Below are positions 53,825 to 64,000 of a stretch of 64,000 nucleotides of DNA, in pieces. The notes beneath the pieces were generated by a model, which did no database searches, had not been told where the DNA came from, and was given only the letters and a program-made list of their open reading frames with translations. Each line of letters begins with the position of its first letter. Position 1 is the stretch's first letter. The stretch is from positions 12,044,001 through 12,108,000 of the forward strand of contig NZ_CP114040.1 in assembly GCF_026965555.1 (NCBI RefSeq), read 5' to 3'. A program made the translations under genes and the position numbers. Origin of the DNA: Nannocystis punicea (lineage in GTDB: Bacteria; Myxococcota_A; Polyangia; Nannocystales; Nannocystaceae).

Positions 53825-55315
53825 ATGCACCTCCGCCCCCTCGTCCTTACCACCGCCTTCGTCACCAGCGCCCTCGTCGGTTGTTCGCGCGACGAGTTCG
53901 CCCCGTGGGGCTTCGCCGAGGACGTCACGCTCGAGTGTGCCAACCCGGCGCGCGGGCAGGTCGGCGTGCCCTACTCGTACACGCCCACGGTGGACGGCGT
54001 GGCGCCCTTCAAGTTCTCGGTCGACCCGACCACCCCGCTGCCCGACGGCCTCTCGATCGACGAGAACACCGGCACGATCTCCGGCACCCCCACGGCCGAG
54101 GGCATGTATCCGCTCAAGGTCGTCGTCGTCGACGGGCGCGACGCGGAGCGGACCATCACCTGCGGCGACATCATCATCGACCCGGGCGCCGGCATCGTCT
54201 GCCGCGACGAGACCATGCCTCCCGGCGACATCCCCGACGGCTTCGTCGGCCTGGTCTACAACTACCAGCCGACCGCGCTCGGAGGCCGCCCGCCGTACAC
54301 CGGCTGGACCGACAACGGCACCCTGCCCGCGGGCCTCACCATCGATCCTGCCACCGGCCTCATCTCGGGCACGCCGGAGGCCGCCGGCGTCTCCAACGTC
54401 ACGCTGACGGTCACCGACAACGACGGTCAGGTGCTCACGAGCGAGTGCGGCGTCCTCGAGATCCGCGACCCGATCCAGGTCGACACGGACTCGCTGCTGG
54501 CCGCCTATCCCGACGGCTGCATCACCTACGGCGAGGACCTCGCCGGCCTGATCGCCAAGGGCATCGTCATCCCGGTCAAGGACGCGACCACCGCGCCGAC
54601 CTGCTCGCTGGTGCCGGGGCGCGGCAACGGCAGCCGCAACTTCGACGGCGACATGAACACGCCCGACAGCTTCCCGCCGGGCATCGCCGTCAGCAGCGAC
54701 ACCTGCGAGCTCTCGGGCACCATCGACCCCAAGCTCCGCTTCGGCATCTACGCGTGGATCGCCACCATCGAGCAGTCGGGCACCAAGGCCTTCCTGCCGT
54801 ACTGCGCCCCGCAGGACGTCCAGGCCGGCACCGCCTACCCCGTGCTGCGCGAGGACGGCGGCACCGCCAAGACCCTGTCGCCGGGCCACCTCGTGTTCGA
54901 CGTCGAGGCCGCCAACCCGCCGACCTTCACCTTCGGCACCGACGCGCCTGACCCGAAGGTCACGGTCGAGTACACCGAGAACTGCGCGGGGAGCTGCTTC
55001 TACGCCTACATCTTCTCGTACAACGCGCTGTCGGCGGCCGCCTCGGTCAGCGCCAGCCCGTCGGCGAAGTTCCCGGCGATGGGCTTCGACGGCTTCACCC
55101 ACGCCATCCGCGTCACCGAGGGCGACGAGACCTTCCTGCGCAACTACGGCGAACGGGCCTTCGTCACCAACATCAGCTTCGACTACTGCATGGCGCAGAA
55201 CGACCAGGACTGCGGCAACAACGAGGCCGACCCGGCCGCCAAGGCGGCGTTGATCCGGGCCAACGGCGACGGCAGCAACTACGAGTTCGGGCTGATCATC
55301 CTGCCCAAGAACTGA
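53825..55315 (+). CDS. lipoprotein with two putative-Ig (He_PIG) repeats
   Basis: A 496-residue lipoprotein (signal to Cys20, VTSALVGCSRDEF). Two He_PIG cadherin-like repeats follow: GVPYSYTPTVDGVAPFKFSV with GTISGTPTAEGMYPLKVVVV, and FVGLVYNYQPTALGGRPPYT with GLISGTPEAAGVSNVTLTVT. The C-terminal 280 residues are beta-rich and Cys-containing (CSLVPGRGNGSRNFDGDMNT; DYCMAQNDQDCGNN) and I do not recognise them. Proteins of this design are exposed adhesins or enzyme carriers. The ATG 53825 has AGGAG six bases upstream. Confidence 0.8.
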   Translation: MHLRPLVLTTAFVTSALVGCSRDEFAPWGFAEDVTLECANPARGQVGVPYSYTPTVDGVAPFKFSVDPTTPLPDGLSIDENTGTISGTPTAEGMYPLKVVVVDGRDAERTITCGDIIIDPGAGIVCRDETMPPGDIPDGFVGLVYNYQPTALGGRPPYTGWTDNGTLPAGLTIDPATGLISGTPEAAGVSNVTLTVTDNDGQVLTSECGVLEIRDPIQVDTDSLLAAYPDGCITYGEDLAGLIAKGIVIPVKDATTAPTCSLVPGRGNGSRNFDGDMNTPDSFPPGIAVSSDTCELSGTIDPKLRFGIYAWIATIEQSGTKAFLPYCAPQDVQAGTAYPVLREDGGTAKTLSPGHLVFDVEAANPPTFTFGTDAPDPKVTVEYTENCAGSCFYAYIFSYNALSAAASVSASPSAKFPAMGFDGFTHAIRVTEGDETFLRNYGERAFVTNISFDYCMAQNDQDCGNNEADPAAKAALIRANGDGSNYEFGLIILPKN

Positions 55316-55343
55316 GCCCCACGGGGCCGACGCCATCCATCCC

Positions 55344-57920
55344 TTGAGCACACAAGACAGTCGCGGCGGCGGAGCTTCGGGGCTCCGCGACCGAAGGGTC
55401 GCCCGGGTGCTCGACCGCGAGATCTCTCCGGTCTGGCACGATCGTTTCGCGCGGCTCATCGTCCGCAACCTGCCCAACCTCCCCGAGGTGCTCGCGCTCG
55501 ACATCCACTGCGGGACCGGGCGCGGCACGGGCGAGCTGCTGCACCGGCTGGGCGCGGGCGCGAAGATCCTGGCGATCGACCCCGACGAGGGCGCGCTCGA
55601 GCTGGCCAAGACGCGGATCCGCGCCGAGTGGAAGAACCGGGTCTACTTCAAACCCGGCCACTTCGACGACGTCACGGCGATGGCCGACGACAGCTACAAC
55701 CTCGTCGTCGCCAACCTCGTGCTCGGCGAGTCGGTCGACCTCGAGCCGGCGCTGGGCGAGATGATCCGCGTGGGCAAGATCGGCGGCCGGATCCTCGCCA
55801 CAGTGCCGCTGCACGGGACCTGGGAAGAGGTCGAGGACATCTTCGCGGAGATCTTGCGCGACGCCGGCATGACGGCGGCGCTGCGTCGGCTCGAGGCGCT
55901 GCGGGCGATCCGCCCCACCGGCCCGCAGCTCGGCAAGATGCTGCGCAACCTCGGCGCGGTCGAGGACGACTACGTCATCGAGCACGAGCGCTTCCAGCTG
56001 CTGTTCCCCAGCGGCCGCGAGTTCCTGTTCGCCCCGGTCATCGAGCACGGCCCGCTGCAGATGTGGAAAGCCGTGATCGGCAAGGACGGCGCCCCGCAGG
56101 AGCTGTTCTGGCGGCTCAAGGAGGCGATCGACACCTACTACTCCGGCCACGTCCTGGCGGTCACGGTGCACGCCGGGCTGATCCACGTCGAGGTCGCCAA
56201 GGGCACCGCGCGGCCCGGTCCGCGGCTGGCCGCGAGGTTCTGGCGGCACTACCCCGAGCTCGACAAGCTGTGGGGCGGCCTCGCCGTCGGCTACGCCCGC
56301 GTCTCCGACCCGATCCTCCCGTTCAGCGAGTCCGACGTCAGCGACTTCGACCTCGACATCGACGTCGACGAGTCCGACCCGCGGCGGCGCACCGGCGCCA
56401 TGCGAGCGCTGCGGCAGACCGGCCGCCAGCCGGCAGTCGAGACCCCGTCGCCCGAGGACTTCGGCCTGCGCTTCCGCGAGAGCTCCGAGGTCCGCTCGCT
56501 CGACGCCGAGTCCTCCGGCCTGCGCGCGCGCATCCCGGGCTCCGAGGCCTCGGGCCTGCGCGCCCTGTCGCAGCTGCGCGACTCGGAGATCTCGACGGTC
56601 CGCCCGGCGAGCACGTTCCGCCCCGCCCCGGTGCCGGTCGACGAGGACGACTTCTCCGAGCTCAACAACCCCGACACGCGCTCGCACAGGACCGTCCGGG
56701 CGGGCAGAGCGGCCGAGCCCGCGCCGACCAGCGAGCATGACGAGGACATCTCGCGCCTCGCCGAGTCGGAGGACGACTTCTCCGCGCTCAACGACATCCC
56801 GCTGCTGCCGCGTCGGCAGCACTCCGGCGGCCTGCGCCGCTCGCCCTCCGAGTCGTCCGCCGCCCGCCCGGTCCCCGCCGAGCTCCGGGGCGACGGCGAG
56901 AGCAGCGCCCACCGGGCCCTCGCCGAGCTGGCCCTTCGGCCAGGTGATTCCGCCACCGCCGGCCGCCGCCCGAGCGGCCCGATCCCCCAGGCCCGCCGCC
57001 TCGAGCCGTCCTCCGGCCAGGCCCGCCGCCCGCTCTCCAGCCCCACCCCCGAGGCCCGCCGCGCCGAAACCGACGCCGCTGCTTCCGGCAGGCGTCCGCT
57101 CGCCGACGCCGAGTCCTCCGGCCGGCGCCCGGCCGACGCCGAGACCTCCGATCGCCGGCCAGCCGCCGACGCCGCCGTTTCCGGCAAGCGCCCGTTCGCC
57201 GACGCCGAGACCTCGGGTGCCACCGATCGGCGTGCCATCGCCGACGCCGCCGCTTCCGGCAGGCGCCCGCTCGCCGACGCCGAGACCTCCGGTGCCACCG
57301 ATCGGCGCGCCATCGCCGATGCTGCCGCTTCCGGCAAGCGCCCGCTCGCCGACGCCGAGACCTCCGGCGCCCGCTCTCTGCCGGGTGCCGCCGCCTCCGG
57401 CAGCCGCGCCCTGTCCGACTCCGCCTCCGGCAAGCGCCCGCTTCCGGAGCTGCGCAAGCCGTCGGGCCCGCTCGAGTCCGCCGAGCGCACGCCTTCCGCG
57501 CCGTCGGCGGCAGCAGCCCCGGAGCTCCGCCGCTCGCCGTCCGACCCGGCCGCCGAACCGAGCTCGCCGCGCCCGGCAGCCAGGCCGGCCGCCCCGCCAG
57601 AGGCCCCCAAGCCCTCCCTGCCGTCGTTCCGCCTGCCCGAGCCCAAGGCCAGCGCCAGCACGAGCGGCAGCACGTTCCGGCCCCCGTCCTTCAAGCCGCC
57701 CGGCGAGGACAGCTTGCCGCCGGTGAAGAACGCCTTCCGCCCGCCGCCCAGCCCCGAGCCCGACGACGAGGAGGAGCCGGAGGAGATCGACGAGCTCGAG
57801 CCGGTCGACGAGCTCGAGCCCGACGACGAGCCCGCCCCGGTGGTCACGGCCCCGCGCCCTCCGCCGCCCAAGGCTCCACCGCCGCGCCCGCCGAGCCTCA
57901 GCCCGGACAAGAAGAAGTGA
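55344..57920 (+). CDS. SAM-dependent methyltransferase-like protein with repetitive disordered tail
   Basis: The 858 residues begin with a class I methyltransferase-like domain (about 25-290): EVLALDIHCGTGRGTGELLH (motif I, with His-Cys in place of the usual Gly-x-Gly lead), ILAIDPDEGALELAK (motif II) and NLVVANLVLGES. The remaining 500 residues are low-complexity, rich in Ser, Arg, Pro and Ala, and include a 75-base tandem repeat coding RRPLADAETSG-type units, acidic short stretches (DEDDFSELNN, EDDFSALNDI) that look like repeated linear motifs, and a highly acidic end. The tail may be an interaction platform. The start is TTG 55344. The GTGA overlap with apbE indicates coupling. Confidence 0.7.
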   Translation: MSTQDSRGGGASGLRDRRVARVLDREISPVWHDRFARLIVRNLPNLPEVLALDIHCGTGRGTGELLHRLGAGAKILAIDPDEGALELAKTRIRAEWKNRVYFKPGHFDDVTAMADDSYNLVVANLVLGESVDLEPALGEMIRVGKIGGRILATVPLHGTWEEVEDIFAEILRDAGMTAALRRLEALRAIRPTGPQLGKMLRNLGAVEDDYVIEHERFQLLFPSGREFLFAPVIEHGPLQMWKAVIGKDGAPQELFWRLKEAIDTYYSGHVLAVTVHAGLIHVEVAKGTARPGPRLAARFWRHYPELDKLWGGLAVGYARVSDPILPFSESDVSDFDLDIDVDESDPRRRTGAMRALRQTGRQPAVETPSPEDFGLRFRESSEVRSLDAESSGLRARIPGSEASGLRALSQLRDSEISTVRPASTFRPAPVPVDEDDFSELNNPDTRSHRTVRAGRAAEPAPTSEHDEDISRLAESEDDFSALNDIPLLPRRQHSGGLRRSPSESSAARPVPAELRGDGESSAHRALAELALRPGDSATAGRRPSGPIPQARRLEPSSGQARRPLSSPTPEARRAETDAAASGRRPLADAESSGRRPADAETSDRRPAADAAVSGKRPFADAETSGATDRRAIADAAASGRRPLADAETSGATDRRAIADAAASGKRPLADAETSGARSLPGAAASGSRALSDSASGKRPLPELRKPSGPLESAERTPSAPSAAAAPELRRSPSDPAAEPSSPRPAARPAAPPEAPKPSLPSFRLPEPKASASTSGSTFRPPSFKPPGEDSLPPVKNAFRPPPSPEPDDEEEPEEIDELEPVDELEPDDEPAPVVTAPRPPPPKAPPPRPPSLSPDKKK
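57075..57440. repeat. 75-base coding tandem repeat in methyltransferase tail
   Basis: Near-identical 75-base units begin at 57201, 57276 and 57351 (GACGCCGAGACCTC start); degenerate copies flank them on both sides. They encode a 25-residue unit with Asp-Ala-Glu-Thr-Ser-Gly and Asp-Arg-Arg-Ala-Ile-Ala-Asp. Copy number is likely to differ between strains. Confidence 0.85.
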
Positions 57921-59050
57921 CTCGCCCCGCGCTCGCGGCCCTCGCCGTCCTCCTGCTCGCCTGCGGCCAGCCCCAAGGGACAGGTCCGAACAAACCTGTC
58001 CCGAGTGACATGCCCGAAAAGACAGCCCCGGAGCCGGCCCCCGAGAAGGCCGCCGAGGGGCCGCCGGTGCGCAAGGACGGCACGATCTACGCCGAGACCC
58101 AGCAGATGGGCACCCGCGTCTCGATCAACGTCCACGTCGGCGAGCGATCGCCGGCCGAGGCGGGGGCCGCGATCGAGGCCGCGTTCGGCGAGATCGAGCG
58201 CGTCGAGCAGATCATGAGCGAGTGGCGCCCGAGCAGCGAGCTGTCGCAGCTCAACGAGGCCGCCGGCGGGCCGATGCGCCCGCTCAGCCTCGACCTGTTC
58301 GACATCCTGCAGCGCAGCAAGGAGATCGCCCAGGCCACGGGCGGCGCCTTCGACCCGACCTTCTACGGCGTCGGCCAGCTGTGGAAGTACGACCCCGGCA
58401 GCCGCCCGCCGACGCGCGAGGCGATCCTCGAGAAGCTGCCGCTGGTCGACTGGCGCTCGATCGAGCTCGACCCGGTCACGCGCAGCGGCCGGCTCGCCAA
58501 GCCGGGCATGAAGATCGGCCTCGGCGCGATCGCCAAGGGCTACGGAGTCGACCGCGCCTCGACCGTCCTGCGCGAGCGCGGCTTCCCCGACCACATCGTC
58601 GAGGGCGGCGGCGACACCTTCGTGTCCGGCACCAAGGGCGGCAAGACCTGGATGGTCGGCATCCAGCGCCCCGAGGGCCCGGGCTCGGTCGCCGCCATCC
58701 CCGCGCGCGACCGGGCCGTCGTCACCTCGGGCGACTACCAGCGCTTCATCGAATTCGAGGGCGTCCGTTACTCGCACATCCTCGACCCGCGCACCGGCTT
58801 CCCCGTGCCCGAGGAACGCAGCCTGCAGAGCATCACCATCCTCGCGCCCAACGCCACCGACGCCGACGCCTACGCCACCGCCGTCGCGGTCATGGGCGTC
58901 GACGCCGGCCTCGAGTTCATCCAGGCGCACCCCGGCCTCGACGCCGCGCTCATCACCCGCACCGGCGAGCTGCGCGTCACCCCCGAGCTGGCGAAGATCC
59001 TCGTCTACCCGCAAGACAAGCCGCCGGCCCCGTCGCCCCCGGCTCCGTGA
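57917..59050 (+). CDS. apbE: FAD:protein FMN transferase
   Basis: This enzyme attaches FMN to Thr or Ser of periplasmic or membrane flavoproteins (for example Nqr/Rnf subunits). The 377 residues begin with a lipoprotein signal (VTRPALAALAVLLLACGQPQ), a linker of about 30 residues, and the ApbE domain: MGTRVSINVHV, GGAFDPTFYGVGQLW, IGLGAIAKGYGVDRA, GGGDTFVSG and SHILDPRTGFPV. No Nqr/Rnf genes are visible. The linker codons at 57977-58002 form GGGACAGGT-N8-ACCTGTCCC, a 9-bp stem made of hairpin half-sites in outward order, giving the Pro/Lys linker. The GTG start overlaps the previous stop. Confidence 0.93.
   Translation: MTRPALAALAVLLLACGQPQGTGPNKPVPSDMPEKTAPEPAPEKAAEGPPVRKDGTIYAETQQMGTRVSINVHVGERSPAEAGAAIEAAFGEIERVEQIMSEWRPSSELSQLNEAAGGPMRPLSLDLFDILQRSKEIAQATGGAFDPTFYGVGQLWKYDPGSRPPTREAILEKLPLVDWRSIELDPVTRSGRLAKPGMKIGLGAIAKGYGVDRASTVLRERGFPDHIVEGGGDTFVSGTKGGKTWMVGIQRPEGPGSVAAIPARDRAVVTSGDYQRFIEFEGVRYSHILDPRTGFPVPEERSLQSITILAPNATDADAYATAVAVMGVDAGLEFIQAHPGLDAALITRTGELRVTPELAKILVYPQDKPPAPSPPAP
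57977..58002. repeat. outward hairpin GGGACAGGT-N8-ACCTGTCCC in apbE linker
   Basis: A perfect 9-bp stem with loop CCGAACAA, built from the same half-sites as the dispersed family but with GGACA first. It sits in the lipoprotein linker, where residue identity is free. Confidence 0.6.
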
Positions 59051-59500
59051 TCGCTCGAGAGATCGATCCGCGCGGCGATCGACGCACCGATCACGGCCTG
59101 TCGAAGGATCCCCCCGAGGTACCGGTCTCAGCTCGATCGACTCGAGCGATGGATCGCCCCGACTCGTGAGGAACACGAGGACGCGCGGCCCCCGATCGAT
59201 CGCCTCGCGCTCCTCACCGGCGAACACCTGAAGGCGAGCGGCTCGAGGTCCGCCTGTCTCGCCGTCGTCGAGCCGCGCGCATCGATGTTCTCGGCCGAGC
59301 GATCCGCGTTCCCGCAGCGAGCGCCGCGAGCCGACCCGCGCGAATGAAGCGCCGGGTCGGCGAGGCCCGGCCCCGACTCTGCGATCTCGGACCGCTCGCG
59401 CGGCTTCGGGCCGGAGCCGCGCGTAATCGCACGGCGCACGCATCCTTCCCTCGACAGGCCGTCGGTCGGCGCCGGTAAACTGGCCTAGACTCGTCGCGAA
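59051..59500. other. spacer rich in GATCG words
   Basis: 450 bases without a credible gene. CGATCG/GATCGATC words recur about a dozen times in the left half, and the right half resembles the degenerate spacer repeats (GCGAGGC, GACCGCTCGCGCGG). The promoter of the kinase operon should lie in the last 50 bases before 59501. Confidence 0.4.
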
Positions 59501-61845
<2,345 letters not shown>

Positions 61846-61849
<4 letters not shown>

Positions 61850-63675
61850 CCACGCCCGAGATCCTCGCCACCCAGGTCGACCTCTTCGGCCTCATGACGG
61901 TGCTCGGCGAGCACCTCTACTCGACCCCCTTCGTCGCCCTGCGCGAGCTGGTCCAGAACGCCCACGACTCGTGCGTGCGCCGCCGCCTCGAGGACCCGGC
62001 CGGCTTCACCCCGGAGATCCGCGTCGTCTGCGATCCGGCCGCCGGCACCCTCGCGGTCAGCGACACCGGCGCCGGCCTCACGCGCGACGAGATCGTCCGC
62101 TACCTCGCCACCATCGGCGCCGGCTACACCCGCAAGCTGCGCGAGCAGCACGGCACCGACGACCTCATCGGCCTGTTCGGCCTCGGCTTCCTGTCGGCCT
62201 TCGTCATCGCCACTCGCGTCGCGGTCACCACCTCCTCCTATCAATCGCCGGACACCACCCTCCTCTATCAATCGCGCAGCGGCGAGCGCTTCAGCATCGA
62301 GCCCGCGGCCGCGCGCCCCGTCGGCACCACGGTCACTCTCCACCTCAAGGACAACTTCCGCGAGCTCAGCGACGAGTCGGCCCTGCGCGCGCGCCTCCTG
62401 CACTACTGCGCCCTCTTGCCGCTGCCGGTGTACGTCGGCGACGACCCCGTCGCGGTCAACGCCCAGCCCGCCCCGTGGCGCGTCGGCGACGCCCACCCGG
62501 CCCGCGCCCGCGCCCTCCGCCTCGACTTCGCCCGCCGGCTCGAGCGCCGCTTCGAGCCGCTGTGCACCCTCGACATCGGCCCGCGCGAGGGCACCGACGT
62601 CCGCGGCCTGTTGTGGATCCACGACGCCGCCACCTACGGCACCTCCGACAACCGCAACCTCCACGTCTACGTCCGCGGCATGCTGCTCGACGACGACGCG
62701 CGCGAGCTGTTGCCCGCGTGGGCCGGCTTCGTCAGCGGCGCGATCGAGTCGGCCAAGCTCACCCCGACCGCCTCGCGCGAGGACCTCCAGCGCGACCCCG
62801 CCTACCGGGCAGTCGCCGCCGCGATCGCCGAGGCCCTCGTCGACGGCATGAAGCAGGTCGCCGAGCGCGAGCCCGAGGCGTGGCGCCGCGTCCTGCTCCG
62901 CCACAACGAGGCCCTCCTCGGCGCCGCGCTGTGCGACGACCGCCTGTTCGAGCTGCTCGCCGACGAGCTCACCGTCCCCACCAGCGAGGGCGACCTGCCC
63001 GTCGCGGTCGTCCAGCGGCGCGGCCAGGGCAAGCTGTACGCCAGCCTCAGCCCGCGCGGCGGCTTCGAGGAGGTCCTGTTCCGCGCCCTCCGCGTCCCCG
63101 TCGTCGTCGGCACCCGCTACGGCGCCCTCCCGTTCGTCCGCCGCCACGCCGACCGCCGCGGCGGCACGGTCATCGAGCTCGGCACCGCCGCCGGCAACAA
63201 GCGCGTGTTCCCCCCGGCCGACCTCCCGGCCGACCAGCAAGCTTTCCTTTCGAACATGCTCACAAGGCCAGGTCAACGCCTGATCGCCGCCCGCTTCGCC
63301 CCCGCCGAGCTGCCGCTCGTGCTGGTGCCCGACCGCGAGGCCGAGCTCAAGCGGCGGGTCGAGAGCGACGAGGCCGCCGGCCGGATCGCCAGCGGCGCGC
63401 TCGGCCTCATGCGCATGTTCACCGCCAAGATCGACGCCACCGTCGACGCCGACCTCTACGTCAACCTCGACAACCCCGCGATCGCCCGCCTGCTCGAGCA
63501 GCGCGCCGGCATCGACGCCACGCACCCCGGCGTCAAGCTGCTGCGGGCCCTCGTCGCCTTCGTCGCCGGCGCCAGCGAAGCCGCCGCCAACGAGGCCGAG
63601 GGCCTCCACACCGCCCTCGCCGAGTACGGCCGCGCCGTCTGCGAGCTCCTCGACACCCCCCGCCCCGCGCGCTAA
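61846..63675 (+). CDS. Hsp90-family (HtpG-like) ATPase
   Basis: A 609-residue chaperone-like protein with the GHKL nucleotide site of Hsp90: LRELVQNAHDSCVRRR (Glu34, Asn38), VSDTGAGLTRDEI (Asp73, Gly77) and the lid-hinge GLFGLGFLSAFV (109-120). The middle segment has VYVRGMLLDDDARELLP and SAKLTPTASREDLQRDPA, which matches Hsp90 (the catalytic Arg region). The C-terminal dimerisation part is diverged and has no MEEVD end. It is shorter and less conserved than true HtpG, so a specialised paralogue is likely. The ATGA overlap with the kinase-TPR gene implies a functional pair, such as chaperoning of the kinase or kinase control of the chaperone; that is inference. Confidence 0.85.
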
Positions 63676-63688
63676 CCTGCGCGGCGGA

Positions 63689-64000
63689 CGATGCAGCCGC
63701 ACCCGCAACACTCGCTGCGCGACCCGGACGCCTGGGCCTCGGCCGACGACAAGCCGAAGAAGCGAGCCAAGGCGAAGAAGAAGCCGGCGAAGAAGGCGAC
63801 CGCGAAGAAGACGACCGCGAAGAAGACGACCGCGAAGAAGGCGACCGCGAAGAAGGCGAAAGCTTCGACCAAGAAGAAGCCCCTCAAGAGCGCGGCGCTC
63901 TCGGCTCGGGTCGCCGAGCTCGTCGCGCGTCTCGAGGATAAGGACATCGCTCGCCAGGTCATCGCCGAGCTCGCCTCTGACCATCGATTGAGCGGCGGCG
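63689..64000 (+). CDS. histone H1-like Lys/Ala/Thr-rich protein (3' end outside window)
   Basis: The frame begins at ATG 63689, 13 bases after the Hsp90-like gene, and is still open at the window edge, so 104 residues are visible. After a short start (MQPHPQHSLRDPDAWASADD) comes a run of Lys/Ala/Thr units (KKATAKKTTAKK-type, about residues 21-62). A helical segment follows (SARVAELVARLEDKDIARQV). Such tails bind DNA non-specifically, as in histone H1-like Hc1/AlgP proteins. With its position directly after the chaperone gene it could share the operon. Confidence 0.75.

Noticed and set aside
57201..57425. Direct repeats as sign of a mobile element
   Set aside because: Repeats are in frame and protein-coding, with no transposase, terminal inverted repeats or target duplication.

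Overview
The window is very GC-rich, almost wholly coding, and reads like a chromosome segment of a predatory deltaproteobacterial relative (Myxococcota, most likely the Nannocystis/Plesiocystis branch). The reasons are about a dozen lipoproteins with long Ser/Thr-Gly linkers, an AgmX/PglI-type protein, a Ser/Thr kinase with C-terminal TPRs, histone H1-like Lys/Ala tails, and GTG/TTG starts with GTGA/ATGA overlaps. No tRNA, rRNA, CRISPR array, transposase or integrase is visible.

Layout. 1-10.5 kb: the 3' end of a von Willebrand A protein, a beta-helix lipoprotein, an AgmX/PglI protein, a sugar-nucleotide-type dehydratase, a membrane histidine kinase overlapping a cytochrome P450 tail-to-tail, homoserine dehydrogenase and a STAS protein. 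10.7-15.7 kb: a same-strand accessory block on the minus strand, made of a macrodomain/ADP-ribosylglycohydrolase fusion, a TIR protein with one C-terminal Death-like/effector-associated domain, and a TIR-like protein followed by about six tandem copies of that domain. This is the best candidate for an undescribed conflict (immunity) system. 15.8-28 kb: housekeeping genes (DUF4336, TetR, birA, nadC, a HAD phosphatase with a CPBP protease, dnaG-rpoD, TerC). 28-36 kb: an FGE-fold protein with an H1-like tail, ogt, two tandem-duplicated Cys-rich lipoproteins, hemE with a thioredoxin-fold lipoprotein, and an MscS channel. 36.8-39 kb: purine salvage (hpt, add). 39-47.3 kb: a surface lipoprotein cluster (L-domain repeats, CxxCH haem, degenerate cyclase, thioredoxin-HEAT, a Thr-rich lipoprotein, a diiron ferritin-like lipoprotein). 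47.5-53.6 kb: an orphan DNA methyltransferase coupled to a Sua5/YciO protein, class II aldolase, a GT-C glycosyltransferase and aminopeptidase P. 53.8-64 kb: a putative-Ig lipoprotein, a methyltransferase with a repetitive tail coupled to ApbE, a kinase-TPR gene coupled to an Hsp90-like gene, and the start of an H1-like gene.

Cutting across the genes is a dispersed 14-base hairpin, TGTCC-N4-GGACA. It occurs nine times exactly, plus three copies in which most of the stem pairing is kept despite base changes, in spacers and inside unrelated genes. Many spacers also look like worn GC-rich tandem repeats of about 60-70 bases. These two repeat signals and the TIR/ADP-ribose block are the main items for follow-up.
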